From Ramazzottius varieornatus (lineage: Eukaryota > Tardigrada > Eutardigrada > Parachela > Ramazzottiidae): a stretch of 64,000 nucleotides of DNA. The notes under the pieces were generated by a model. It did not search any database. It was not told where the DNA came from and worked only from the letters and a program-made list of their open reading frames with translations. The DNA lies in assembly GCA_001949185.1 (NCBI GenBank), contig BDGG01000001.1, positions 2,044,478 through 2,108,477 of the forward strand, given 5' to 3'. Made by a program: the position numbers and the translations under genes. Of this stretch, positions 34,282-46,795 are shown piece by piece (positions within the stretch are counted from its first letter, which is position 1; the number at the start of each line of letters is the position of its first letter).

Positions 34282-34683
34282 TTACTTTGAAAGGAACTTA
34301 GGAGAAACCGAAAATGCGCTCTTCCTGGCTCCGACACACTTGATGTGATTGATCTGAGCGACATGACTGACATCATGTGATGTAATACCAGAGTACGTCG
34401 AGCTATGATTGATTGGTTTTACTGTATGACCCTTGATTGATCCGATAGTCACCATTGCGCGGTTTTTCTTCATTCCTGAATTGCTCTTCCAAAGGAACAA
34501 GCCTGGATAACGTCTAACATACAGGTTAACCTTCTCAATCCTTCCGTATTTCAGGACTAGTTCAAGATGTTTCAGAGAGGTGGCAGCTGCTTGATCAAGT
34601 ACGACAGTCGGAACTACTACACCGGTCTGTGGACTTCGACACTTTGCTGTCTTTTGGACCAGAAATGCCACTTCGTCTTTCAT
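34282..34683 (-). CDS. Possible gene, unrecognised 130-residue exon
   Basis: ATG at 34683 opens a protein-like frame: VVVPTVVLDQAAATSLKHLE, LVLKYGRIEKVNLYVRRYPG, KNRAMVTIGSIKGHTVKPIN. A donor (ctttcaaa|gtaaac) near 34291 suggests splicing, but I could not identify the next exon. Alternating hydrophobic residues suggest a beta-rich soluble domain. Only 48 bases separate this ATG from the start of the second guanylyl cyclase on the other strand. It could be a relic. Confidence 0.35.
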   Translation of the reverse strand: MKDEVAFLVQKTAKCRSPQTGVVVPTVVLDQAAATSLKHLELVLKYGRIEKVNLYVRRYPGLFLWKSNSGMKKNRAMVTIGSIKGHTVKPINHSSTYSGITSHDVSHVAQINHIKCVGARKSAFSVSPKFLSK

Positions 34684-34731
34684 TCTTTTGGCCGCAGCAC
34701 ATGTTGACAGGCTTTGTACAACATTATCAAG

Positions 34732-37700
34732 ATGGCCATCTCACCCCGCCAGTTCCTCCACTGGACGATCTTTTTGTTGGTGTACTCTGCGAGTACTGTG
34801 ACAGGTAAAAAGCATAAGAATATCACGCTGGGATATTTGCCGGCCTTGAAGGGCGATGCGCAGTATTTACAAGGACTGGTCATTTCGGGAGCCATCTCCT
34901 ACGCCATTGACCAAATTAATAACGATCCTCACCTCCTCCCGGATCACAAACTGAATCTCGTATGGGCCGATACGCACGCGGACTCTTTCCACGGAACGAG
35001 GGAACTAACGCAGCTGTGGAGGGATGGCGCGGTGGCCTTTTTCGGACCAGAAGACGAATGCGAGAAGGAAGCCTTCGTGGCGGCAGCTTGGGACCTTCCT
35101 ATGATCAGCTACGTAAGTCTTCCCGTTTCATGAATTTCGGAAGATACGGAACTTCGTACTGCGGCCTACCTACGTTTTTGGAAAAATATTGTACGTAGGC
35201 ATGTATGTCGTGACTGCTGAATTCTGCCCGTTTTCTACGATGGATCATACAAGGCCGTGCTCGGTACCATCTCACAGGCATTTTCTTTGAAAAAGGGCAA
35301 GATTAAGTGCCCAAATTATACCCATGACTTCAGATTCGAGCCAAAAGTTCGCGCACTTTAAAGATTGATATGTGATATCTAGAACCGAGATATTTATTGA
35401 AAATGTGGACGTGACATTGTTAATCCGTTGTTTATGCACAGTCCGGAGAGCCTCGCTTGGAACATGCGGACCCCGGGAAAATAATTAGCATAAATTAGCG
35501 GTTAGTTATACCTTTGTACTTCGAGCCGTCGCTTAGACGTTGATGAATGTGTCTGTGCTTTACCATCTGGTGTAGAAGAGAGTTAAGAATGCAAGTGCAT
35601 GAGGTCCTTTGGACACATTGTAGCACGATCTAATCGACGGAGGGGTCTGACCCGTTAAACGACATAAAAAAGTCGAAGGTTTCCGAAAGAGGACAAGAGG
35701 AATATTGCTTTGAGAGAAATTGTGGCAAGAAGGAAGTGTCACGAGTTATTTCGGGTAATTGGCTGATGGAACTGGAGCTTGTATTGTAAACTAGCCATGA
35801 AATCGATCGAAGAATAGTGTTAAGTTGCCGGTATGATGTGGCCTGTATTGCCGGGAGCACTTGTTGATTGCTACCGACCAGTTCGTCAAACAAGCAATAT
35901 CATCCGATCTTTGTCCTTGTTTGTTACTTTTCAAAGCCACAATACATTTTTCTGCGTCTGCAGAAAACATGCAAAGAAAACATTTGCTACGGTACGGTAC
36001 AGTATCGGGCTATCGATGTATGCCGCCAAAATAAGTTCAGTTTTGGATTTGAAGGCGTGTGGAGTTCTCATGACCAGAAAGTTACAGCCTTTCATGGCCA
36101 ATGTACAGTAATTTTATCAATCCAAAGACTGTGTTTCTTTTTGGTAAAGACTTTTGTTTTGATTTTCTTCTCCCTTTTCATAGAACATCATCCATCAATG
36201 TTGACCAGAGGTTACGTTCAGGGTACGACCGATTATATTTGCTCCTACTCTTGGTAGATTTTGATCTGGTAGTCTCGTAAGTTCCGTTGAACCTGATCAA
36301 TGCCGTGGTACCCGAAGAACATTAGAATACTTATCTCGACAGTTTTTTCTGAACACGTAATCAAAGGCTAAGTGTTGTCTGATGATAAATTGTGAAACCA
36401 GGAAGACCACGTAAGTAATATCATCATAAATGTTGGATTTTTCAGAAATGTTCGGACGCTGCAGTCTCGGACCGTTCGATATACAAAACCTTCGCACGCC
36501 TGCAACCTCCCGATGTCCAAGTGACAAAGTCCATCATCGCTTTGCTGAACCACTTTGGGTGGAAAAAGTTCTCCATTGTGTATGGCAGCACGCACGCATG
36601 GCAAGCCATCGCCAAAAACCTCCGAGAACAGGCGGAAAAGTTCAACCTGACCATCAATTCCGAAGATGAATTCAAGGAACCCTACACCCCGGATTTCGAT
36701 GACAGCCTTTTTCCGGATATCATCGAACGCACCTACCGGAAAACGCGAAGTACAATTCACCTCAGATTTCCTTCCGATTTTTGGAAATTTGGCTTCCAGA
36801 AATACCCGAGAAACAACCATTTTATTGTCCGAAACTCGTGACTGCTATCCCAAGTGGCACACATTTTCATTGTTACCGGTTGGAACTGTGCGTCACTTGG
36901 AAAAATGATCATGTTCGATTCATTTGGCGATGTCTCAACTGAAGCTCATTCGTCCGATTCTTCGATTTACCGTTAGCCGCAAGGAATTGAAGAGCCAACA
37001 AACTCATTATCCTCTTTTGCAGTTTACATCTTCCTGGGGGAGTTGAACAGCCTGATCGACATGATGCTGGAGATGTACATGAAGCGTCTGATTGCGTCTG
37101 GCGAGTACGTTGTCATCTACTTTGATCGACAGCAGTACAAGCCCGACGATCCGACCTTCTATTTTCGGAGTTCCCTCATCCAGATGGATGATTACATCCC
37201 GGACAACTTTGAGGTGATTGAAGCTATGCAGAGTGTCATGATCATTACCAGCACCCACCCCACCAATCCCCAGTACGAGAACTTCAAGGCCATGGTCAAT
37301 GAGTATAACAAACTGCCGCCCTTCACCTTTGTGAACCCCTTCGAGAATTATCCCACCGGAAACGGCGAACTGGGATACCAGAAACCCGTGACGGAGTTCG
37401 CGGCTAATTTGTACGACTCGGTCATGTTGTATGCTTCAGCACTGCAGGAAGTCCTGGACCAAGGCGGCACAGTGGAAAGTGGAGAGAAAATCATCGACCA
37501 CATTTGTGGCAGACATTACAAAAGTAGGTCCTCACAAACTCAAGGCAAAATCCAGTCTCACTAAATATCAGATTTTTGAGATATGCGACGTGGGCCAATA
37601 TCTTTCCGTAAGTGGCGCATGCTCTCGGTCTACAGTAATGGCAATGTGCGCCATCGTGTCGTCGATCGGCAGGAAAACACATGATTCTCTTTCATGCTCC

Positions 37701-40700
37701 TGCATCGATGACCGGTTTACCGAATGTGATGATACCCGGTTTAGTGCATGCATGTGTTTTTTAATTTCACTCTCACATTTTTCTACGATCTTTCTGTGGA
37801 TTAGACGAAAACGTGACGCTGACGGTTGTTGTTTTTCTTCTCTTTTTAGGCATCCAAGGTATCACTCTGTTTATCGACGATAACTGCGACGCGGAGGGCA
37901 ATTACACACTACTAGCGCGTCAACGCGAAATGTCAAAGAAGGCGAATTTCTCGATGAATCCAGTCGGGCAGTTCTTTCTGTCGAATTCCACCTCGGGCGT
38001 CCTACCGGTTAGTTGCGGCTTAGTCAGTTGACGTCTTCTCCAGCGATAAAGTCTCTTTTCATTGCCACTTTTATGAGCGCCTGTTGTTTGCAGAACCTGC
38101 GCTTATTGCCAAACACCACCATAGACTGGGTCGGACAGTCGCAGCCGCTCGACGAACCCGCATGCGGCTATAATAACGACAAGTGCATCGAACCACCCGA
38201 CAACACTGCGCACATCATCGGAGGGGTTGTAGGAGGTGTCCTGCTCCTGTTGGTCATCTCGGCAACCTTCCTCTTCAGAGACTGGAAGTATGAGCAAGAA
38301 ATAGCCGGGCTGGTCTGGAAGATCGATATGAGCGAGATCAGCTTCTCAGACCATGACAGTTCGTCCACTAAGCTGGGCAGCATGTTCGACATTACCGAAG
38401 AGAACGCGGAACAAACGCAACAAGAGATTTTCGCACACACCGGAACATACAGAGGAAGAATCGTCAGGGTCAAGAAGCTGTCGTTTCTACATAAAGGAAA
38501 GTTGGAGATCTCCCGAGAAATGCGCAAAGAAATGAAAATCGTAATTGAGAAATGAATCTGTATATTGGTAATACCAATACAAGTGCAAGAATTATTCGAA
38601 TCATCTGGGAATTTTCCGTCTAGATGCGGGAACTTCGGCACGACAACATCAACCCTTTCCTGGGAGCCTGTCCTCAGCACAACTCCTTGCTCTTAGTGAT
38701 GGAATACTGCACCAAAGGAAGCCTCTGTGTAAGTTGCGGGAATATTTTTTTAAGAATAGCCTTTATGGGAGCTCGGATGAGTTTCCACATAATAAGTTGG
38801 TTGTTACTCTTCTTTGTAGGATATTTTGGTGGACTCGACCATCAAGTTGGGTCAGCCTTTCATCGCTTCACTGGTCTTTGACTTGATCAAAGGCATGGCC
38901 TACATCCACCACAGCGACCTGAAGGTCCACGGGAACTTAAAGAGTCCAAACTGTGTGATAACCAGTCGGTGGGTCCTTCAAGTCACCGACTTCGGCCTAC
39001 ATCCCCTCCGCAATCAAGCCATTCGAGATTACACTTCCGAAGACGAGTTCTTCACTGACCTTCTCTGGACAGCACCGGAACTTCTGCGGGCAGAAGAGAT
39101 CGGTGCCAGTCAGAAAGGCGACGTCTACGCCTTTGGTATCATCCTACACGAGTTCATCACACGCCAGGGCGTGTGGGGTAACTGTGCTGTGGAACCTCGA
39201 GAAATAGTCATGCGGATAAAAGCCGGAGCGATTTTGAGACCGCCTCTAAGAGATGTCGAAGCTCAAGATTACGTCCTATTCTGCATGCAAAAGTGCTGGA
39301 GCGAGAACCCCGACGATCGACCCACGTTTGTGGAGATCAAGGACCAGTTGAAGAAAATGCGTGATGGCATGGTCAAAGTCAACATTATGGACAATATGAT
39401 TTGTCTGTTGGAGAACTACGCCAACAACCTGGAGTCGCTGGTTTCGGAAAGAACCATGCAGCTAGAACTGGAGAAAAAACGGACGGAAAATTTACTACAT
39501 CGCATGTTGCCCAAGTTAGTCGTCTTTCTTACATGATGGTCGCTACAGTTATGGTCGTAACTCTTTATGGCTGTGTCTTTTATAGCTCTGTCGCTGAACA
39601 ACTGATGCGCGGTGTGCCGGTCGAACCGGAAAGCTACGAGGAAGTTACCATCTTCTTTTCCGATATAGAGGGCTTTACGGCGCTCTCAGCCGACTCCACG
39701 CCCTTGGAAGTGGTCACTTTTCTCAACGATCTCTGTAAGTACCGCACACGAGATCAGCACAACGGGAACGAATTTTATCATGTCGCTAAATTATTCATTA
39801 ATTAATTTTTTTAGATACCATGTTCGACCACATCATCAGGTACGTTTTAACTGTGTCTCGAAGTGGGACGTCGTCGAATGAATTAAACGTTCCTTCAAGT
39901 TGCGTACGTAGTGATTGTTATTGGCTGGAAGTGTGCGCCGCTTGGAAGAACGATTATGTTCAGTTCGTTTGCTGACGCCGCAAAATAAAAATTGATTGAT
40001 GGATTGACTGAATTCAATTATGGAAAGTTTTTTTTCAGTCATTATGACGTCTACAAAGTGGAAACCATCGGGGATGCTTGTAAGTGTCAGAACAAAATAC
40101 ATTAGTCGAAGAAATCACGCACCCAGTGTCTACGTACCCAACCAGTTGCCTTTTTTAGATATGGTAGCGAGCGGCCTGCCTTTGCGAAACGGAGACAAAC
40201 ATGCAGGCCAGATTGCAACCATGGCTCTAAACCTTCTGAAAGAATGCGCCAACTTCCGCATTCGTCATAGACCAGAGAAAACTCTGAAAGTCCGCATTGG
40301 TATTCACACTGGACCTGTTGTGGCAGGTAGGCGTTCTTCCACCTTCCCATAAGTCGGTCTCCCCGATTGTTGAGTGGTAAAACCCTCCTTCTGGTTACAG
40401 GTGTTGTGGGAAGTGCGATGCCTCGTTATTGCCTGTGAGGCTTTGTCTTATTTATTGGTTGTCGCTGACTTGATTGCGTATTTTGTATGATAATTCCCCT
40501 TTATCGCTGACAGATTCGGTGATACCGTCAACACAGCCTCGCGGATGGAGTCGACCGGCGAAGCCAACAAAATCCACTGTAGCGCCCAGTGCGTCGCGGT
40601 TCTAAAGAAGCTCGGTGGGTACTACGTCTCAGAACGTGGTGTTGTCCACTTGAAAGGCAAAGGTGATATCGCGACCTACTGGGTCAACGAGAAAGAGAAC

Positions 40701-41423
40701 CTAGCGGAGGAACTGCTTCTCGTCCCACCGATACCCGCAACCGAGAGCCACCCAAAGATCTTGGACCTTTACGCCAGCAACCGGTTGAACGGACATGCGT
40801 CTCACAATCCTTTAAACGTGACGAAATCTTCGGACCATTCTCTAAATCAATCCGAAGAGAAGTCACACCGGAAGGTCAGCACAGTGAAGAGTATCTGCAA
40901 GCGTTTAAGGCTAAACAGTATTGCTCGACGGAGAACGGATAGTGAATGTCTAGACAGCGGAGATGGTCATCCGTATGTTTCGCCGTTGAGACGCGGAAGT
41001 GATAATGTTCTTTCCATGACTCATTCACGGGAAAAGAATCTTCCCATACTACCACGTATCCCTGACGAGTCGGCAAGGCCTCTATTAGAAGAGTATGGTT
41101 CGTTAGGGAATGGATTTTTGCCTTACGGGAAACTGAAGGCGCCGAACGGGATGCGGTTGAGTCATTCGACGCCGTCTTCGAGACAGAACACGGCGCTGGA
41201 CTTGGAACAGCTGGACGAGACAACGATGCAGATCTTCGAGAAGGCAAAATCTCGGTTGTTGAATAAGCCTTCTCTTTCACATTCGGCTGTCTTTAACGTT
41301 GCTAAAGAGGATGGACCTCGTGAGACGACGACCAAGTCGAGTGAACTGTCCAAGATGCCTGCCGGCAGTCAGAATGGTACTGTCTTGCCAAATCGACAAG
41401 TTATTGCTCAGACAGTCTTCTAG
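34732..41423 (+). CDS. Receptor-type guanylyl cyclase (RGC2)
   Basis: Thirteen exons: 34732-35112, 36446-36749, 37023-37523, 37850-38007, 38094-38540, 38624-38728, 38820-39514, 39586-39734, 39815-39839, 40039-40079, 40159-40326, 40401-40434, 40514-41423; 1305 aa. Order: signal peptide, ANF-receptor-like ectodomain with N-glycosylation sites, transmembrane helix ([19 protein letters not shown]), kinase-homology domain close to natriuretic-peptide-receptor type ([35 protein letters not shown]), linker, cyclase. The cyclase has [20 protein letters not shown] and [19 protein letters not shown], so all metal, Glu and Cys guanylate determinants are intact. A tail of roughly 240 residues after the cyclase, Ser/Lys/Arg-rich and disordered, is unusually long. 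Two exons are very small (25 and 41 nt). Compared with RGC1 the kinase-homology domain is much better conserved and the intron pattern differs. Confidence 0.93.
36851..36900. repeat. PE1, copy 12
   Basis: caagtggcacacattttca .. ggaactgtgcgtcacttgg, right flank ATGATCATGTTCGATTCATTTGGCGATGTC matching the long-form end. RGC2 intron 2, about 100 bases after the donor. Confidence 0.85.
37609..37657. repeat. PE1, copy 13 (decayed)
   Basis: gtaagtggcgcatgctctcg .. ggcaatgtgcgccatcgtg. RGC2 intron 3. Confidence 0.7.
39895..39945. repeat. PE1, copy 14 (left arm decayed)
   Basis: The left arm is weak (tcaagttgcgtacgtagtg). The right arm is good (ggaagtgtgcgccgcttgg), followed by ACGATTATGTTCAGTTCGTTTGCTGACG, the long-form end. 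RGC2 intron between the 25 nt and 41 nt exons. Confidence 0.7.
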
Positions 41424-41602
41424 CCATGACTTCTTTTTATGCACGATTCTTTCCGCCTCACGATTCAACCAGAGTTTTATGTCTAATTGTTGCTATACTG
41501 TATTGAAATGCCTAAAATATTGACGGATCATTTTAATTCTAATTCCGAGACCAATGTACAGTAGCCTCAGAATTTTCCCAAACGGTCCTCTGTATTGAAA
41601 AA

Positions 41603-41618
41603 AATAAAGTTGAATAAA
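41603..41618 (+). terminator. Polyadenylation signals for RGC2
   Basis: Two AATAAA hexamers at 41603-41608 and 41613-41618, 180 bases past the RGC2 stop. Confidence 0.6.
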
Positions 41619-41693
41619 TTAAATTCTACTGTATGTCGATTCCAGTGCTAATGAGTCTCGATATGCGTCCTGAAAACACAGAAGGATTACGAC

Positions 41694-42326
41694 TCATTTA
41701 TAGAATTTTTTGTCGTCGCCATCGCGGTCATTTCCGGGTCGGCCTCCCAACATGGGCTTCATCTGTTTCACTTGCTCTTCTGGTATGACTCCGGTTCTGG
41801 AGAAGAATTCCTGCTTGATCGAAGGAATATGAGGTCTGTTGAACTTGAAGACATCAATGGCAGCGTCTTCTTTCCAAAAACGTCCGATCTCCGAAGAGCT
41901 TAGAAGCGGTACCGGACGATGGTCCTCTTCCTGCTGAATGTGCAACAGGTGGCGCCTGTTGTTTCTTCTGTTTTCATGCCGGGCTTTCTGGTCGTAACCG
42001 TACTGTGATTCTACGTCCTCCTTAATCACTTTCTGCAAGAGTATTGGTATGCTGACCAGATTTTTTTCGGGAGGGCAGAAAAAGAAGAAACGAAGTTGAG
42101 GGAAGATACCTAGGCTTACTCGCAGCCAGATTGGCGTGTGGTAGTAGGAGAATTCGGGGTTCTCCGTGCGACGAGGAGGGACGTACCCGAAGCTGGCAAT
42201 CTCTGCAGGATTGCCTTCCACCACGTAATGCATGTCGAAGTAGTTGAAGTCAATCATAATCTTGGGGTTCACTTCCGCATAATTCTTTGTGTCCAGGAAG
42301 GCGGACATGTCTCCCTTTTGCGGCAT
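41694..42326 (-). CDS. CFAP90: Cilia- and flagella-associated protein 90 homologue (C5orf49 family)
   Basis: Two exons, 42326-42121 and 42032-41694, about 181 aa. The family includes axonemal microtubule inner proteins. Matching elements in order are FGYVPPRRTENPEFSYYHT, RRHLLHIQQEEDHRPVPLLS with the hallmark VPLLSSSEIGR, then FNRPHIPSIKQEFFSRTGVI. Vertebrate C5orf49 has the same order: FGYVPRR..ELSYFY, then VPVLSSSEYGRR, then a basic helical segment before a KNGI-like end. The Arg/Asn-rich insert (RHENRRNNRRH) is longer here. The start is the ATG at 42326, since the upstream in-frame codons are not ATG. It would act in sperm or sensory cilia. Confidence 0.75.
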   Translation of the reverse strand: MPQKGDMSAFLDTKNYAEVNPKIMIDFNYFDMHYVVEGNPAEIASFGYVPPRRTENPEFSYYHTPIWLRVSLGIFPQLRFFFFCPPEKNLVSIPILLQKVIKEDVESQYGYDQKARHENRRNNRRHLLHIQQEEDHRPVPLLSSSEIGRFWKEDAAIDVFKFNRPHIPSIKQEFFSRTGVIPEEQVKQMKPMLGGRPGNDRDGDDKKFYK

Positions 42327-43016
42327 GGTGAGAGTGGTAGGTAGAACGATTACAGCGGAAGTATCAAAGCACACTCACACAGCCTTTAGAGTCTGTTCCT
42401 TACTCACCGCCAGTTCGAGGACAGAAAATTTATTCTTGAACCGGCTATAGGCTAGTTACCAGAACGACGGTCGGATCTGGGTGCGTAGGTGCAGCGGCCT
42501 CTTTTGTTCAGAATCTGGAAGGACATCCAAGAGGAAGCGGAGCTCTTCTAGCTTTCCCAGTCTCCAGTCGACGACCGCTTGCGCGGCCAGGAGGCACGTA
42601 CAAGCCGCCTTCTACGGCCTCTCACTCCGGAAGTATCATCCTGAAACTGGCTTCCCGCCAACATCGCTATTTCACGAACCGCCGCTAGACACACTAGTAA
42701 TTACAGACATTTTGCCATATATATAGCACTGTTAGTACGTAAACGCATACTAGCAGTTCAAACGATTAAACATCCTTGCTGTCTTTGGGCGTTATCACCT
42801 GCAAAGTGTGAGCCTTTTTGACCAGACATGGCCGATTACGGAAGGGCGGAAGTCCATCTTTGTAAAAGATAAAACATTTCGCCGCGTTAACGCCATGGGA
42901 AGTGAATGACTCAGCAAAATTCTCCACGAGCCCATTCAGCCCAGAACAAAAAGATTTGGGGCTTGTTTCTCCGGAAGCTGTTTCCACTTTGTCGCACCTT
43001 CTAGACTCGCTTTGCG
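42327..43016. other. Intergenic between CFAP90 and GCPII
   Basis: Head-to-head spacer of about 690 bases. Open frames on either strand lack coding character. It presumably holds both promoters. Confidence 0.5.
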
Positions 43017-46000
43017 ATGGCAAAGCATGTTCGGTTCGAGGAGATTTATACTTCTAGGCCGAGAACGCAGTGGCTGCTTACCGTCAGCTTGCTCGCAGCG
43101 GTCAGCCTGTTCGTAGTTGGACTTTGCATCGGTGTGTTCGGGATACGCTCGGAAGATACGTTCAATTGCGGAGAGTCTCACACATCTTTCCTTCCGTTTA
43201 CGGCCACCGAAAGCCCATCCGTATCTCCGTCTACATTCCTGCCTGAAGACGTCGTGCGTGACAAGTTGTTCGCTGAATTCAAAGCAGAAAACATTCGGAA
43301 ACACCTGTTGTGAGTACAATCTAACATCTGTCATGACTAGCCTAACTGGGCTTTATAACGGCCATGGAATGACGTCATGCGCGACTTTCAGATACAAGGC
43401 TTGTTTTCAGAGTTTTGACTAGAGAATCCCATCCAGCAGGAAGTCCTGCTAACAACCGCGTCGCTGAGTACATTCGTAGTCACCTGTCGCTACATCTCGG
43501 TGCGGATAACGTTAACGAATCCACATACGATGTTCTTCTCTCGCGACCCAACAACTCGAACCCTAATGTCGTGAAGATCGTTTCCGCTGGGGGAGAGGAT
43601 CACACTGTGCTTCGGAACAAGGAGAACCAGCAAACATACGAAGTCGATACCGCGATTTTCGGCTTTTCTGCTCAGGCAGCGGTCGAGGTAGTGTGGAGCA
43701 CACGTTTTGCCCTGAACAGTATTTCGACCATATTTGTCTTCTAGAGCGAGCGGTTGTTCTATGTGAACACGGGTTCGGATCACGATTACGAGCTTCTTGA
43801 GAAGCAGGGCCTTCTGGATGAGATCAACGGTAGCGTGGTGTTGTTGCGATATGGAGGCTTCCGCGGAGCTCAGGTGGACAAAGCTGCGGAACACGGAGCA
43901 AAAGCGGTGTTGCTGTACCTTGATCCGTCGGCCGTAGCCAAGTATGGTATCGACGAGTCGAAAGTCTTCCCGAATGGTGCATGGATGCCCGATACCGCCA
44001 TGGAGCGTGGAGTCTTGTCGATATACAAAGGCGATCCTCTGTCGCAAAGTTTCGTCTCCGAGATCGGTATTGATAGGACCAGCTTCCGGTTTCAGCTCGA
44101 GTTTGGTCCACCCGTCTTGAACTTATTCATATGTTATTTTTACAGAGTCCAAAACAAAGTATCGAACAGCGCTGAGAAACGTCCATTTTCCGAAGATCCC
44201 AGCTGTGCCTATCGGTTACGGCGACGCTCAGAAACTGTTCAATCTTATGGATAACTCCACGGCTTTGCCCAGTCATCTGTGGAGGCCTTCAGAGTTCATG
44301 CGATACTCGCTGGGCGGAAAGTTGCTCGAAGGAAGGTTTGTAACACGTATGTCTTCCAAACCAGCCACTTTTCGCGAAACCAGGTATATCTGTCTATTTC
44401 TTGTGTAGGAAGATTACTGTGAAAACCACTAACCACAACGAACGAAGTGTTATTAAGAACATTATCGGACAAGTCCATGGCTGTCAAGAACCAGGTTTGG
44501 GGAGTTTTGAGTTACGTGTTTAACTTCCGGTTGTTGACTAGCTTCTCTTCTTTGCAGACCGATACGTGATTCTCGGAAATCATTACGATGCGGTATGTTT
44601 TTGTCCTCTGCTTACGCGATCGTCGATCGTGATGCCGATAAGGAAATTCGGCAAATAAACTCGATAAGACTGGCTTCCCAAGTGGCGCACGTTTTGAGTA
44701 TTGTTGGCTGAAAGCTTGCGCCACTTGGAAAACGACCTTTTGCGTTGGTTCGCCTAGGCATTACATGTTACACAGTAGATTAGTGATCTTCATCCAATGA
44801 CTGTTGTAGTGGACGATGGGCGGTATCGATCCGAACAGTGGTAAGTTCCATCGGTCAGACTCAAACCCGATTGCGCGGTGGATAACATAAGTCTTTTCTA
44901 GGTACGGCGACGCTGCTTGAGATCGTCAGGGTGATGGGTGTTTTGAGGACAAGAGGTGTGTTCTACGAACTTTCGGTAATTACTTTCTGGTTATCTGACT
45001 CGGTATATTGTTCGTACAAGCGGAACTGAGCGAAAACTGTGGTGTGTCATTGCGTAGACTCGTGGTGCCCGCGTAGAACCATCGTTTTCGCTTCATGGGA
45101 TGCGGAAGAATACGGGCTGGTTGGGTCCACCGAATGGGCAGAGGAGCACATGCAGATTCTGGAAGAACGAGCAGTAGCCTACATCAACATCGACGCGGCA
45201 GTTCGTGGTAGGCTGTCCTTCTTCGCTCTTGGGGTTCCCTTGCTGTCGAACGTCATCTACTCTGCCGCCAAGCTTGTAAGAGCTGCCATTCAGAACTATT
45301 AATACAAACCAGCTCGTTTGATATGATGTCATATCAATTCCGAATTGGTCAACAGGTTCCAGATCCAGCCGGAAGTCCTGATAAGAAGTTATCGGTCCAT
45401 GACGTGTGGGCCAGCACGACCAAGGGTGCTCCACAAGTCTACCCACTGGGCTCTGGCAGCGACTACGCTACTTTTGTCAACATGCTGGGCATTCCGAGCG
45501 GTAGGTACCATCGTGAGGCTCTTTCTGACATCCGAGGACGAATTGGCCATCGTACTGAAATTAACCCTTATGTGTGCTTGCAGCGGATTTAAGATACAAC
45601 GTAAGAAAAATTCGTCCATCGCTCGACTCTGCGGTGAAGTCGCTTTCTATTTGAGCTTTTTATAGGGCGAAGTTGCAAATCCGTCTTATCACACTGCATT
45701 CGAGACATATGAGTACGTGGCGCAGCAGGTGGACCCTACTTTCGAGGCAAGGCAGGCTCCCCGGTTGAATTGTTGTAACTGTAATGATATGGCTGATGTC
45801 ACTGCGAGTTCATGCCATGTGAACCGTTGTCTTGGTGTCGTAGTACCATATGGCAGTGGGCAAAATTTGGGGAGAAATAGTGCGCGATATCGCCGACTCC
45901 GCAGTCGTACCATTCTCTGTAACGGATATGGCAGAGTACATGAACGTGTCTTGGCACCAAGTACGGCAGGACATCTTGGCAGAAAATACAACCGAAACAC

Positions 46001-46611
46001 CGTACGACTTCGGCCCGGAGATCGACTTTGGTATGCACCGTGGACCTTCACTCCGAATAATTTTCGATTGTCTTGTTTTCGATGCAAGATGAGCATTATG
46101 CAGTATTTGACCGCACTAACGCACTCGTTTGCAGATGGGATGAATTTGGCCATCGGGGAATTTGAAAAAAGCGCTCAAGCCTTTGACGACGATGCGAAAC
46201 AGGCGGCAACCGATGGTAGACAAAAGAGGTACAGCTGCTAACAGCATAAAATACGGTTTTCGGGTCTGACACCTTCATATTGTTTGCAGTGATCTACTTA
46301 TGCGCCAACTGAACGATAAACTGATCAAGCTGGACCGCATGTTTGTCCTTCCGGAAGGTCTTCCGGGTCGACCACTCTACCGCCACGTCCTTCACGCACC
46401 TTCAAAGTCCAACGCCTACGGTGGCGCCAGCTTCCCGGGTATTGTAGACTGCGTTGCAAGTGTTTTACAGGCACGCAAGAAGAACGATCAATCAGAAGAA
46501 CTAAAATGGCTGAACGAGCTGAAACTTCATTCCACTAAAGTAATACAGCTAATAGACCGGGCGGCTCGATTTCTAAGCCCAACCTTCTCTGGCTTATACC
46601 AGAGCCCGTAA
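43017..46611 (+). CDS. Glutamate carboxypeptidase II / NAALADase (M28)
   Basis: Fifteen exons: 43017-43309, 43411-43687, 43745-44066, 44146-44335, 44409-44494, 44558-44592, 44810-44840, 44902-44955, 45058-45275, 45356-45500, 45584-45600, 45666-45746, 45844-46030, 46135-46228, 46290-46611; 783 aa. Type II membrane di-zinc exopeptidase releasing glutamate from peptides or folyl-polyglutamate. A short cytoplasmic N-terminus is followed by a signal-anchor (LLTVSLLAAVSLFVVGLCIG), protease-associated domain, M28 catalytic domain and helical dimerisation domain. Zinc ligands and the catalytic Glu are all present: GNHYDAWTMGGIDPNSGT (His, bridging Asp), WDAEEYGLVGSTEW (catalytic Glu plus ligand Glu), INIDAAV (Asp), SYHTAF (His). 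Exon 12 ends at a GC donor (gag|gcaagg), as protein homology requires (DPTFE joined to YHMAV). One intron carries PE1. Confidence 0.93.
44678..44728. repeat. PE1, copy 15
   Basis: ccaagtggcgcacgttttgag .. gaaagcttgcgccacttgg. The left flank TTCGGCAAATAAACTCGATAAGACTGG matches the long-form arm. GCPII intron 6. Confidence 0.88.
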
Positions 46612-46779
46612 CTTTGATGTTGTCTTTTCAAACGAATTCCTATGGACCAAATATTATTTGCTCCTTCACTGACATTTTACTAACTCGATTGTACTCATTT
46701 TACACACAAAATTTTAGAAAACCGGTGCAAATAATTTTACCGCCCATGTTTTACTGGTGCAAAACTTCCAAATTCTTCC

Positions 46780-46785
46780 AATAAA
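46780..46785 (+). terminator. Polyadenylation signal for GCPII
   Basis: AATAAA 169 bases after the stop and only 11 bases before the stop of the convergent gene on the minus strand, so the 3' UTRs probably overlap. Confidence 0.55.
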
Positions 46786-46795
46786 CTTGTCATGA

